Part shown: positions 20,568 through 31,890 of the stretch, piece by piece
Layout: every line of letters begins with the position of its first letter
Numbering within the stretch: the stretch's first letter is position 1
The notes under the pieces: model-generated
What the model was told of the DNA's origin: nothing
What the model saw: the letters and a program-made list of their open reading frames with translations, nothing else
Databases searched by the model: none
Assembly: GCA_014281115.1 (NCBI GenBank)
Contig: JACONQ010000018.1
Span: 62,001 to 126,000, forward strand
Source of the DNA: Laburnicola sp. R22_1
Taxonomy: Eukaryota > Ascomycota > Dothideomycetes > Pleosporales > Didymosphaeriaceae
Length of the DNA: 64,000 nucleotides
Direction: 5' to 3'
Position numbers and translations under genes: made by a program

Positions 20568-22634
20568 TCACCCCCCAACACGCGCCTCCAGCTCCTCAAA
20601 AACCAGCCTCAACTCCCCCGGCAACGGCGTCAACCGATCCCTCATATTCCTCTCCACCGCCATCGCACCCCCCGCCCCATCAGCAAAACGCACAGAATAC
20701 TTAGACAGAAGCACAGCAACGGTAAGCCTCATCTGCGCCATAGCTACCTTTTTCCCCGCGCAGCTATTCCGTCCTACACGCCACGTTAGTCCCAGCCACA
20801 TCCGGATGTCTCGTCCCCCCCCACCACGGAAAAGAATCAACATACCCATAGCAAAAGGCGCAAACGCCCTCTTATCCTTCACAAGCTCAGGCTTGCAGTA
20901 CCACCTCTCAGGGAGAAACTCGTGCGGAGCGTCGTACGCTTCTTCAACTGGTTTCGGGTCCATGTCAGCAGTGGCCCGGGAGACCTCCTCAACGCATATC
21001 AAAGCGAGAGAGAAAACGGGAATCATCGCTACGTACGTCGTCCGAGGCTCCATCGCGGCGCAATAACCTTGACCCCGCCGGGGATATGCACGCCGTCGCA
21101 GTCCAGCCCCTCGGGCGGCGTGATGCGCGACCCAAACGTCGGCCCGGCAGGGTACAGGCGCAGCGACTCGTTGATCGTGGCGGTGAGATGCGGCAGCGCG
21201 GAGAGGGCCGCCATGTCGGTGTAGTCTACGGTGCGGAGCTCTTGGCGGATCTTTTCGGCGTGGGCGGGCCAGCGGGCGAGGCAGTAGAGGAGGAGGATGA
21301 GGACGGGGCCGGTGGTGCTAAGGCGTGGTGGTTAGTTAGGTTGGGGGACGGGGGGGTTGAAAATGGCTGTGGGGGGAAGAGAGGACGGACCTTCCTGCGA
21401 GGAGGATGACGCCGCTGTCGCCGCCAATGGCTGCGAGGCTGGTGGGGTCGGCGTCTTTGCGGTGGGCGTCGGAGAGGAAGAAGGAGGATATGTCGAGCGT
21501 GTCTGGGGTGCTCTAAGGAGGTTGTGTTAGCTGCATCGATGTTCATGTTCATGGCATAGAAGGAAAGTGCGAAACTAAAGACTGCAGTACGCCCTTACCT
21601 GTATCCTCTTCTCCACGATACTTTGCGTCATCTCGAGAAACTTGAACCAGTGCGGAATATTCCAGACACCCGGGAAGAGCGCAAATGCCAGCCTTAGAAT
21701 CCAGGGCGCGCCAGTGGTAGGCCCAAGAATACTCAGGGAACCCCCAAGGACGGAAGCCCCGTCTTTGATCTCCTCCTTCGCCTGCCCGAAGCCAATATCT
21801 TTGAGGACGTCGAATGTCATCTGGTATAACAGGTCGTTCATGACTATGGGCTTAGCTTTCTGCGCGCTGATAATGCGCTCGAGGGCTTGGGCGTGGGTTG
21901 TGATCCTTTGATAGTACTGCTTGATAGCTGCGCCGTAATGTTAGCTACGAGATAGCCCGCAATATCAGGCTGGAAGGCAATGGGCACCCACAAGATAACG
22001 ACATTGCCTTATCCCAAACCTTTCTCCGAGCGGTCTGGATGGCAGTGTCTCGACTAAACACCTGGACGCTTGGATATAAGAGATCATACCAATCCGATCT
22101 GGCATTGCGATTCTGGGGCCCGTCCAGCCATTCGAGTCCAGCGGGATGAAAGATGGTGACTTCACTCGGACCTTGTCGACAAATCAGCGAATGCGATCAT
22201 GTGGACCTGCTGCTGCCCAGGTGGTGGCTAGAAAAAAAAAACTGACCAGTCCTGACAAACGTCCCATACTTCTGATGCCATGACTCCAGCACAAGATGGT
22301 TCCTACTATCTCGGCAAAGCCACACGTGCCATAGTTTTGACAACGCGGCCAGCCGAGGGCCGGGAAACGATCTCAGGCGATGGAAGAAGAGTCTGTATAC
22401 GGCCACGCTGGAAAGAAGGCCGCAGAGATAGACCAGGAAAGGTAGCGCGCCTCCATACCAGGCTGGAAGTGAAGAGATCTGCTGTATGGCCAACAGGAGA
22501 GGAAAGACGAGCGCATGGGCGAGGAAGATAGTCGCGGCACGGAGGTGCCATTCGCCGCGGATGAAAAAGCCCAGATGTATGGCCACGCCGAGACAGAATG
22601 GCGCGACGAACTTTCGAACAACTAGGCCCCACAT
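20568..22634 (-). CDS. Cytochrome P450 monooxygenase
   Basis: Seven exons are modelled: 22634-22247, 22171-21992, 21927-21599, 21512-21391, 21317-21068, 20984-20846 and 20773-20568. The phases close to give 537 aa. The chosen start (MWGLVVRKFV) gives an N-terminal membrane anchor, followed by the proline hinge FPGPRLAALS. P450 landmarks are the I-helix region ILLAGSTTG, the K-helix ExxR in ATINESLRLYP and PERW. The haem loop FAPFAMGRNSCAGKK is restored only after the last intron, with Cys474 as the haem ligand. The enzyme would be ER-bound and need a P450 reductase. Its substrate is unknown; Pleosporales carry many such genes for specialised metabolites. An in-frame Met 31 residues upstream is a weaker alternative start. 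Confidence 0.88.
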
Positions 22635-23247
22635 AATGCTAGATATGACGAGAAACGCGGAAGGAAAGAGACAATGTACCGGTGAATTTATGTGTCTTTT
22701 GGCTGGGGACAACGGGAGTGCGTGCATGTGCGAGTCTCTTTTTTGGGAAATAGTTAATGATTCCAACGTTAGGCTCCCTGGCCCCTCTTCTCGGGCAATC
22801 CGAAGGAGACTAGTGTTTTCAGCTTCGGCGTTTCTGTTCGCGTTGGTGAGATTCTTTTATTAGACATCAGCATGTCCTTGGCATGGAATACGACTAGACA
22901 ATTCACCTGCCTTTTGCGACTGAGCCACTGATTTCGGGTTTCCTAGCAATCTAATTGGAACACCAGAAGCAACGGATTCTGCGATTCCGTGTGCCCAGAT
23001 GCCCAGGTTTAACTGTACATTTACATGGATGAAGAGTTAATAATAGTATTTTTTGAGAGAATGTCTTACAACTTTCCCTCAGAGTGTTGTACCGTGTACC
23101 GAAAGGTTTGCGACGTTTCTCTTCCTGATACATTGAATGGTCGAGAAAAAGTTTCTCCCATGCAGGCCAGCGCATGAAAACAATACAAACAACTAGACAC
23201 ACATTTAAGGCCAACAAAAATAAACCCCATAACGCCAAATCACCACC
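22635..23247. other. Spacer with repeat copy B
   Basis: No gene is supported. It holds the P450 promoter side and one copy of the short dispersed repeat at 23067-23130. Confidence 0.5.
23067..23130 (-). mobile_element. Short retroposon-like repeat, copy B (partial)
   Basis: On the minus strand it reads CAGGAAGAGAAACGTCGCAA, then a block with GGTACACGGTACAACACTCT and GGGAAAGTTGTAAGACA, closely matching copy A. Similarity fades after about 65 bp, so this copy is truncated. No clear target duplication was found. Confidence 0.65.
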
Positions 23248-24710
23248 TCACCCCCCCCTCCTATTCCACTCATCCCCCGACAACCTAGAATACGTCTGAT
23301 GCACCTGACTCGTCTTCCAAATATGATTCTGCCCACCGCTCTTATTCTCTCCCGCATCCTTCCCCCCACTCTCCAAATCCTCCACCAAATTATCCACCGC
23401 AGGCGCCGCCTCCCCCCCACCATTCCCCGCCAACGTACCATGTGAGCGCAACTCCAGCGTATCTTCATTATCCGACCCGCCCTGGCTACCCAGCGTCGTC
23501 ATGCCCGTCCCGCGCGTCCCCATGTATCTGGCCATGGTGTTGGACAGGTTATTCTTGCCGCCAGGTTTTCCCTTATTCTCGGAGGAGCCAAAGGTGACGA
23601 GCCCGGATTTGGACTTTGCTGTGGCAGCCTTTGTGGACGGTCCCGTTTCGCGGAGGTGGTGGTAGAGGCGGGAGAAGGAGGGCATGCAGCCGACGAAGAT
23701 GACGATGGAGATTTCGGCGGTGCTGGATGCATGCCGGTGTTAGCAATGTGGAATTGGGCAGGGAAGGTGAGAGGGGATGGCTTACACGAGCAACGCAAGC
23801 TTTGTCAACCACCATGTTTGATCGATGTTTGTGAGGAGTACGACGCGGATGTACATGCCTCCGATGCCGATTCCAATCGCGCTGTTCGGTCGCTGTTAGT
23901 CACAAGGAAAGAAGGCGATGTTCGTAGAGGCATGCGGGAGACGTACATCAAACTGACGCCGAAGACAGACAAGGCGGCGAGCTTGCGTTTCAGCGGCAGG
24001 GAGAGATGCCAGATCGCCCAGGTGGGAATGAGTAGCGCCTCGACATCAGAGACGATGTTGAGGATTCCGGAGCTGAGGTTGACTTGGATGGCGTCGGTGC
24101 ACTTTCCTGCGACGGCGTCGCCGAGCCATATCTTTTCTCGCGGCCAACACTGGAAGACGTAGGAGAAGAAGAGGCCGGTGTAGAAGACGGAATTGATTAC
24201 GATGGAGACCACTGCGTTCAAGTCAGTCAGTGGGCGCAGTGAATAGTAGCGAAGGCCGTGCAAATACTCACCTATAACCCACCAGACAGCGTTGCGGGTG
24301 CCGGTGGTGAAGATGGACCGGAGCTGGAACAGGACGGAAAGCTTTGCGGCGGCGGTAGGGATGGAATACATGCAGTAGACGATATTGATCCAGTATAAGA
24401 GGTTGGAAATGTGCGAGACAGGAATGTCGTACATGTGGTGCGTGAGGCCCATGGCAGAGAGATGGAGGATGACGGCGACATAGGAAATAAAGGACGCGAA
24501 GGCAAAGTAACTCAGGTAGTCCTCTGTTCGGTGGCTACCCGGGACAACGACGAACTTGACGAACAGCCGGGCGGCTATTCCTATCGCTGGGAGGGCAAGC
24601 ACGACGCCCGCCGTGACATAGACAGCTGTCAACTGGTCGACTGGATTGATGAAGTTCGACTCTGTCCCAGGCGGCGGGAGGATGACAGACGTGTTGGTAG
24701 GGTCGGTCAT
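23248..24710 (-). CDS. Rhodopsin-domain integral membrane protein (PTH11-like receptor class)
   Basis: Four exons are modelled: 24710-24272, 24211-23947, 23881-23786 and 23722-23248. They give 424 aa in consistent phase. Hydrophobic stretches start near residue 27 (AVYVTAGVVLALPAIGI) and recur through exon 3 to make about seven transmembrane helices. The extracellular N terminus carries NTS and the tail of about 150 residues is soluble, Gly/Ser/Lys rich and presumably cytosolic. The motif FVKFVVVPGSHRTEDYLSYF after helix 1 is typical of the fungal rhodopsin domain (PF20684). Some members, such as Magnaporthe Pth11, act as surface-sensing receptors, but no CFEM domain is seen here. Ligand and role are unknown. 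Confidence 0.85.
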
Positions 24711-25697
24711 TGCTGCGGGGCGGGGCAGTGGTGTAGCCCTCTCTGCTCTGCTCAGATAACGTGGTGAAGGAATCTTCAGCTGAGGGGGGAGGTGTGGTCT
24801 TGATCTAGCCCATCAGCCCATCCCCCAGCCCTGGTAAAGCTGGTAACTGGGTATAGTAGACGGCATGCTTAGGCGCAGGCTGGGTTCTAGTCGCACAGAC
24901 CAGCAAAGGCAAGGTAGGGTTTGGGCTGGGGAACTGAGGTGGCAGTATTTACGGACTCCGGTGACGCTGCATACTAGTACGAGGGTTCCACACTGGTGCA
25001 CACTGCATAGTAGGCATGCTGACTCCCTTGCGATAGGCTATCTCAGCCCTCCGGGTGCGTGAGCCAATAAGAGCGTAGCCATAGCCATCTATCCCCACAA
25101 GGGCGCCCTAGAATAGATACGTGCAGGGGTGGCACCCGATGTGCTTACGCTCTGTACCACGCGAGGCGCAGACCTGTAACCGCGATTGGTTAGCTCTTCC
25201 GATAGCGATGCACCAAGAAACCAAGAACGGCGATGCGTCCAAAAACGGCGCTTGCGTCCACACCACCTACTGCCTCATTCCCAGCTTCGTGTTTGCCCTG
25301 GCGACATGTCCAAGTAATCCGAGCCGATGGTTCAAATTAACCAAACACGAACTGCGAATATGAGCAGCGGAGAAATTCGACTGGCCCAAGGTAACGAGAT
25401 ATCCTGCGTAGAGACGATAATCCTGCCCTCTCGCTGCTCTCACCACGGCCGCGCATTCTGCCAGACTGTCAGGGCGAAGTCATATCTTGACATGACCATT
25501 GATATACCGAAACCACGACAACCGATAGCCAGGACACAGAACCAGAGCCGCGGAAAGAAAGAAGATGATAAAATGTAAAAGTGAGAGCAGTGCCCGCATG
25601 TTTATAGACGCAACGGTTGTCCCGTGCGCACTCTCGTATGCTCTAGTACACTCGTATCGGTTCCATGACATAAATCCCGTTGCACCCAACGGCCGCC
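24711..25697. other. Intergenic, no supported gene
   Basis: About 1 kb lies between the receptor-like gene and the SDR gene. Short frames only; nothing recognisable on either strand. Confidence 0.5.
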
Positions 25698-26698
25698 TCA
25701 CGTCCAGGGGTGTCCATCCTTCCCGAGTTTGGCGTTCAAAAACGCCCGCCCGAGCAGATTGTCGCGAACAATCTCATCCTTGTGCGCCTCCATCTCCTCG
25801 ATATCCCCTTGGCATATGTCAGAAGCGTACCAACTTTTGCGCACTACAAGGCAGACTCACAATTTACGCTGACGATTCCGCCACGCATCCATTCAGCGCG
25901 CGGCGTAGACATGAAGAGCGTCCAGCCCGCACTCAGACCAGGACTATCCTTCGCATACGGCTTCAACGAATCGACCGTCATCGCCGTGCGGACAATCCCG
26001 GGGATGAGCATGAAAACGCGGACGTTCGGCTGCTCGACGTGCAGGTTTTCCATGATGCGGACAAGCGCCAACTTGGACGCCGTGTAGCCCCCCATACCGG
26101 GGAACACGGTGGCGATGGCGCCCGTCGTGAACGACACGACGGTGCCGGCGCCGTCTCCCTGCGCGAGAAACTGCTGCGTCACAATGTACGTCCCCAGCAC
26201 GTTGACTTGGAAATCGTTGAAGAATTTCGTGGGCTCGGCGGCCCCGATGGCGCCGCCTTCCAGACTGCCTGCGCTGTTGATGAGCACGTCGATCTTGCCG
26301 ACTGTCTCCTTGGCGGCCGCGAAGAGCGCTGCGACCGAGGCTTCGTTGGTGATGTCGGCTGCTTTTGCGAGGACTTTGGTGCTGGGCGGGGCGAGACTCT
26401 GGAGCTGTTTGGCGACGCTCTCGAGCGCGTCGGCTTTGCGCCCGGTAATCACGATGCCAGAAGCGCCCGCCGTGGCCCACGATTCGGCAATGACCTGCAT
26501 CTATTGGTAAAGGAAAATCGAGCGCCCGGAAATCGTGCTTGCCTTGCCTATGCCCCCAGACACGCCGGTAATGAGCACTGTCTTCCCTTTCGCCGACAGC
26601 TCTGGCTGGGTGGGCTCCAGCAGTGGATAGACATCGCGGCGGACTTGCTTGGTCAGCTGGAAGGGCAGGGTGAACGCGTTAGGGTCCGAATAGTCCAT
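25698..26698 (-). CDS. Short-chain dehydrogenase/reductase (classical SDR)
   Basis: Three exons are modelled: 26698-26543, 26494-25861 and 25807-25698. They give 299 aa. It is an NAD(P)-dependent oxidoreductase with a Rossmann fold. Motifs are the cofactor loop TGVSGGIG (44-51), the NSAG motif (125-128), Ser173 in VVSFTTGA, and the catalytic YxxxK as Tyr189 and Lys193 in GGYTASKLAL. The first intron (48 bp) has a GC donor, AAG|GCAAGC, and a GCAG acceptor. Splicing it yields an uninterrupted GGIGKVIAESWATAG, which fits the family well, so the non-canonical border is credible. The last exon restores a natural C terminus (NWDIEEMEAHKDEIV to GHPWT). Substrate is unknown. It lies about 1.1 kb from the acyl-CoA oxidase start, divergently. 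Confidence 0.9.
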
Positions 26699-27805
26699 TG
26701 TAGCTGAGGGTTCGTGGTATCTTGTTCGCGGGAACGAGAGATCAATGCAGTAAATGTGAAGAAGTAGGTATTGGCAGGCGCGTACAATATGTAGGACGTT
26801 GGCGGGATAACGCACGAGCTTCGCTGTCGCCGGCAGGCGTGATGGATGGATCGGGATAGGCGCAGGTGAGGGCACCCGTGGGGCAACGGTTTCTATTCTT
26901 GTACTAGACACAGTTTGAACTAGGCGCCTGGGTGGCAGTTGCTAGTGAGTTTAGGGCCCACTGGCCCAGGGGCTCGGGCCGCGGTTCGCATCCATCTCAG
27001 CCCTCAGCCCAGCCACCGCCGTTGAACACGGATGCGACCCGGTCCCGCCGGTCCCCAATGCTACATTGCAGGATTCTCATGGCACAGACGCAGCGTTCTA
27101 CACATCGAAGCATCTTTTCCCAAGGACATTCCAAATACAAAAATGATCAGCCAAGCGAATTCCGCCCCGGCCCTCTACGCGTCTCCGACCAGCAGATGAA
27201 AGGCAGCATCACCAGCTACCTTAGGCAGTGAAACAACCCAACCCTTGCCCTCCAGCTGCTCCAACGCCGACCAGCTGATGCCCGCCTTTTATCCACAAGC
27301 GTTTTCGGACTCCGACGCCCCCACCAAACTAACCCATACACCCACGCACAACCTCGAATTCAGCTCGTAGTCACCGGCCCATGCAGCTAGATTCCCACAA
27401 CGGGCCATCAGGACGACGCCGTGCCACCCAAATATGCGTATACCCCGCATATCCATTATCGCAGTACGGATGGCAGTACAGGCTAAGTGCGTCGCTGCTC
27501 GCTATTGGAGTAACCCATCTGAGGCCTAGACCCTGCCGTGTCCCGTGGCGTGGAGGGGCAATCAATACAGCCCCGGGCGCAGTCAGCTTATTCTTGTGAG
27601 ACTGTTGTCGTTATTACGCCGTGCGCGGAATGGTCGTCGGTTGGCGGGTGGGCGATGGTAAATGTGAGGCTTGGGCGTCATAGGAGGCGTAGCGAACGAG
27701 CGCGAAGAAGTCTTGGTCTTGATAAGAAAAAATCACAGCATGGTCTCCGACATTTCGACTTGACCGTATTCTTTACTTTGCTTGTTACACTACTACTCTC
27801 GTCCA
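26699..27805. other. Divergent promoter region of SDR and acyl-CoA oxidase genes
   Basis: About 1.1 kb without a supported gene separates the two divergent starts. Confidence 0.5.
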
Positions 27806-29776
27806 ATGCAGTCCGCTACAACTATCTCCCATGAGGCTGCCGCTCCCGAGGCCATGACTTGTCACTTCTCTCGAGTCGAGTCGTTTGCGCCCGTCCTCCA
27901 AGAGCCCATCTGGCAGCAGCGCCATGATCTCGAAGCCTCATCCGTGAAGGCGAGAATCAGGCTTGCCTATGAGCGAGCGCGAAGTCTCATCAACGCCGTC
28001 GGTGAGAAAAGCCCAAGCCTGAGGTTCGATCAAAACCAACAGTGACGTTTTCTAGGAATGACAATCGAAGACATACGCTCCCTGAAGCCGAAATTCTGGG
28101 ACTTTCATCGTCATGGTTAGATTTGATCCCCGAGTGAGGTATATCACTTTTTCGACGGTCTGGTGCTCATCTTCTACCAGCGTTTACTCTCGACTCTGGT
28201 GCGTGGACGATCCTGACGATTCACTGGAACCTCTGCATGGGCACGATTAGCTCGTTTCTCACGGAGCGGCCGGACCTGCTACCTTTGCTGCGAGCCTTGG
28301 AACGCTTCGATGTATGCGGCGAGTTCTTGCTGACGGAGCTGGGCCATGGGCTGGACGTGAGGAACCTCGAAACGACAGCGACGCTTCAAGCCGACGGCTC
28401 GTTTGTGCTTCACACGCCGCATCCTCGTGCAGCCAAGACGATGCCTCCGAGTTCTCCGCACGCTGGTATGGCGCGCACGGCTGTTGTTTTTGCCCGGCTC
28501 ATGGTAGCGGGGAAAGACCATGGCGTACGGTCGTTTGTCGTGCCGCTGAACGATGCATCGGGTGCGATGTCCCCCGGCGTGGCATGTACCTTGTTTCCCG
28601 CTCGGCCAGGCGCAAAGGCCATTGACCACTCGTCGACGAGCTTTTGCCACGTACCGCTGCCCGCTGGAGCCCTGCTCGGACACATGGACCTTCATGGGTC
28701 GGGCAAGGACGAGCGAAAAGCCTTCCTGCGCGCCATCCACCGCGTGGCTGTCGGCACGTTGTGCCTCTCTACCAGCAATGCCACGGTTCTGCGCGTCGCC
28801 GGCTGCATTGCCGGTAGGTACAGCGCCCAACGGCGGGTCGGGGCGCCCAAGCCTGTCCCTATCCTCTCCTTTAGCACGCAGTACGGCCCGATCGCGCGGA
28901 TTCTGGCGCATGCTGTCATCTTTGATAATTGGTCTATCGATTCGATGGAGTTGTTCATGGCAAATTTTGGAAAGCCAGACATGCAGAACGTAATCGGCGG
29001 CGTTTTCAAGGCTACCGTGCTCAGCTACACGCAGACGGCGCTGAGCGACCTCGTTGACCGATGCGGCTGGCAAGGTCTCTACGCCCACAATCAAGTCAGT
29101 AGACCCCTCGTCCCGCAACAGAGCTCACCTGTCTTCGCAAGAGTCAACATCTAACACCCTCTTCCAGATTAGCGAACTATGGCTCGCCGAAAAGGGCAAC
29201 AGCATCGCCGAAGGCGACTTTGTCGTCCTCTGCATCCGGCTCGCGACCGAGGTTCTTATCGGGCGGTATGCACTGCCTCCACCGCGCGACCCGCAGTGTC
29301 TCCTGGCGCGCCACGAGGCCGGAGTCTGGGACGAGGCCCGGCAGATATGCGCGTCTGTTCAAGGTGGACACCGCGGAAAAGAGTTCAACGCCCGCATCCT
29401 CCCACTATGTCTGCCGTTGGTCCAAGCTACGGGCCACCGCATGGCATACGAGGCTGCTAAGGATGCTATGGTGCACGGAAACGATCACGCTCTCGGTATG
29501 ACGCCGCAAGTGTTGGCCTTGTACGAGTCGACGTGTATGATGGAAGACCAGAGCTGGTACGTCGAGAACGGGATTATGACGCGGCGGGCGCTGCTGGATC
29601 GCAATGTCGATGCGGTGAATGCCCTGTTGCCGTTGTTGGGAGGCATGATACACGACCCGGCCGTTGACGCCTTCGTCAATGCGCCCATGGTGGACCAGGA
29701 TAGACTGGCGGCCTTTTTCGCCAGCTTGCCGTCATTTCAGGGGCCGGAAACTGAGTGCGTTCGGGCCAAATTATAA
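27806..29776 (+). CDS. Acyl-CoA oxidase-like flavoprotein, peroxisomal
   Basis: Four exons (27806-28001, 28056-28115, 28181-29094, 29168-29776) close in phase to 592 aa. Acyl-CoA oxidases catalyse the first, H2O2-forming step of peroxisomal beta-oxidation. The middle domain shows GEFLLTELGHGLDVRNLETT and FVLHTPHPRAAKTMPPSSPH, closely matching the FAD and substrate region of the family. A C-terminal helical domain follows. The protein ends RAKL; AKL is a type 1 peroxisomal targeting signal. It is shorter than typical enzymes of about 650-700 aa, mainly through a compact N-terminal domain. This and its neighbours (SDR, P450) suggest a specialised rather than housekeeping oxidase, but that is inference. 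Confidence 0.88.
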
Positions 29777-30398
29777 AAGCATTGTCGTCGTGTGCAATAA
29801 TAGACTGTAAAAGTAATAGAAATATCCAATCTCCATCGCTTTTCTCGCGTGCGCCCGGAGACTCGATGCCGTACACGCCGGCCTTGGCGCTAGAACACGC
29901 TCCAGGTGGATCTGCCATCTGCCATCTAATCTCGCAAATCCGGGGAAAATTCGCACCGAGTTTCGCGTGGGTGTGTGCACGGAGCGCTCTACGGGCTGGG
30001 CCGAGGTGGTGGCGGTGAAGGAGGCGAGGTGGATGGCGCGATCTGGCTTGTTGTCAGGGGTATGGAAAATTATGCACGCCCGCTCCTTCATCCTTCATAA
30101 AGCAGATGTGTACCCCTCAGCCCCGCGCTTCCTCTCGCTCCTACATCGACATTTACTTTTGCTGCTTCTTTGACCTTCTGCAGAGGCGCTCGTTTGATAC
30201 TGTGACAATTGGAGTCACACAACACAGAGAGAGACAGGTTCCTTGATTCAATACGTGCACAGTCACACCAGACCGCGTTGAACACGCCACTCGGCGCCCA
30301 TCGCTTTTAAGGAGAAGACTTCAACCTCGACGTCCTCGACAGCCACATCCACATCCACACCCACAAACACCACCGCACACCCATCAACAACCCCAAAA
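29777..30398. other. Intergenic, no supported gene
   Basis: It contains the 3' flank of the acyl-CoA oxidase gene and the CA/CC-rich leader of the next small gene. Nothing else is recognised. Confidence 0.5.
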
Positions 30399-30730
30399 AT
30401 GGCCTCCCGCGTCCCCCTCTCCCTCCTAACGCGTACCCTCCGCACCACCACCTTCCGCGCTCCGTCGCGCTTCAACTCCACCTCCTCCACCACAACAACC
30501 GCCCGCACAACTGCCCGCGTCATGGAACTCGCCTCGCAGGCCCCGAAACCGTCTGCGCTCGAGGCCGGCGTCCCGCTCATGTGGGCTGTGTGTGGGGGCT
30601 TGATTTGTGTCGCTTGGGGGAGGGCTGGTGAGAGGGCAGCGGATGATGGGAGTGTTGAGAAGGTGAGTAATGATGAATGTTTGGTGAGAGGGGATGAGGG
30701 CTAATGTGTGTATAGCTTCTTATTGTTTAA
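30399..30730 (+). CDS. Small probable mitochondrial membrane protein, function unknown
   Basis: Two exons (30399-30662, 30716-30730) give 92 aa. The unspliced frame would run to 30704. A clear GTGAGT donor after VEK and a TATAG acceptor give a short natural end, KLLIV. The N terminus (MASRVPLSLLTRTLRTTTFR) is rich in Arg, Ser and Thr without acidic residues, as in a matrix targeting presequence. A single hydrophobic stretch (VPLMWAVCGGLICVAW) could span the inner membrane. Size and layout recall accessory subunits of respiratory complexes, but I do not recognise the family. Confidence 0.6.
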
Positions 30731-31890
30731 GCGGATGGGCGACGATGGTTTGAGAGATCGGATACGGATACCGCGATCGGATGGTCGGTCGGTCGGCGCA
30801 TGTGAGCACGTCTCCGGTGGACTCGACGCAACGGGACGCGCGCACACACACACACGACGTCTACCTTTCTTTCTTCGACGAATGGGTGGCTAGGCTAGGG
30901 TACTGCGGTATGTTAGGACTGGCATGGCATGGCATGGCATGGCATGGCATGGCTAGATACCGGGGACTTGGTGGCGTTTTTGGCATCATATAGCATAGCA
31001 TAGGATACACCGTTGCTTCAAGATAGATAGACCAATTCTACTTCTTTCCTACTTGTTTCCTTGCTTATCTTTCTATACGTGCGTGGTTGTATTCGTAGGC
31101 TGAGACGTCGACGGTGGTGGGTGATGGTGAGGCTTATGACAAGCATCCACACAGCCCCAAGATAAAGTGTGATAGAGTTGGTTAGGCTAGGTATTGCTTC
31201 TCCTGGGGTAACACATTGTAGGCTGCTCACATACGCCTTAGCCTAGTACGTATTATATACAATCACAGGCTGATGGGCACAGAGCCTCATTGAAATCTTC
31301 TCCTATTCCATCTCACTTCCTTTCTTTCCTTGGCTCTGCGCAAGACGCGCAAACCTTCAAACCTGGCGTTTATATATCCCATACCTTATCTAATTCTTGC
31401 TTTCCCCTCGAAAAGGTAGCGAGGCGAGTTGGTCAGATAGACGTGTGCTCAACGTTATATGTTTTCCAAAAAGGGCATAAGAGCGAAAGAGGGAAATATT
31501 CGGGCCTTGCAATAGGGTTTTGGGGGAGCACGAAACGCCGTGTAGATACGTGATTGTTGATGTGCGCGATGTGGTTTTCTGGAGTGTCTGGGGTTGTAGG
31601 TTTGGAGAGGGGGGAGAGGGGAGAGGGGAGGGAGAGGGAGAAGGTATTTACAGTCGAATGAATTCCTTGTGCATGCATGCGCCAGGTGTGCCATCTTACC
31701 TGATCCGCCGACGATATTGATGTTCAGTGGACATGAGTATTGTTCCTGGCTTTGTTCATCTTTGATACAGAGTGAAGTGAAACATCAGTCAGGAAATACG
31801 CAAAGCGCAGTATAAACTATACATGTGGTATTAAATAAGTGAGTGCACTATAGGCATAGCCTTGCCAAAAGAGCGCGAGGCACTCCCGAA
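30731..31890. other. Intergenic with low-complexity repeats
   Basis: It includes a GGCAT array at 30921-30950, a CA run near 30843 and a G/A-rich run near 31607-31645. No gene is supported. Confidence 0.5.
30921..30950 (+). repeat. Pentanucleotide microsatellite (GGCAT)6
   Basis: Six perfect GGCAT units occur in tandem. Confidence 0.95.
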
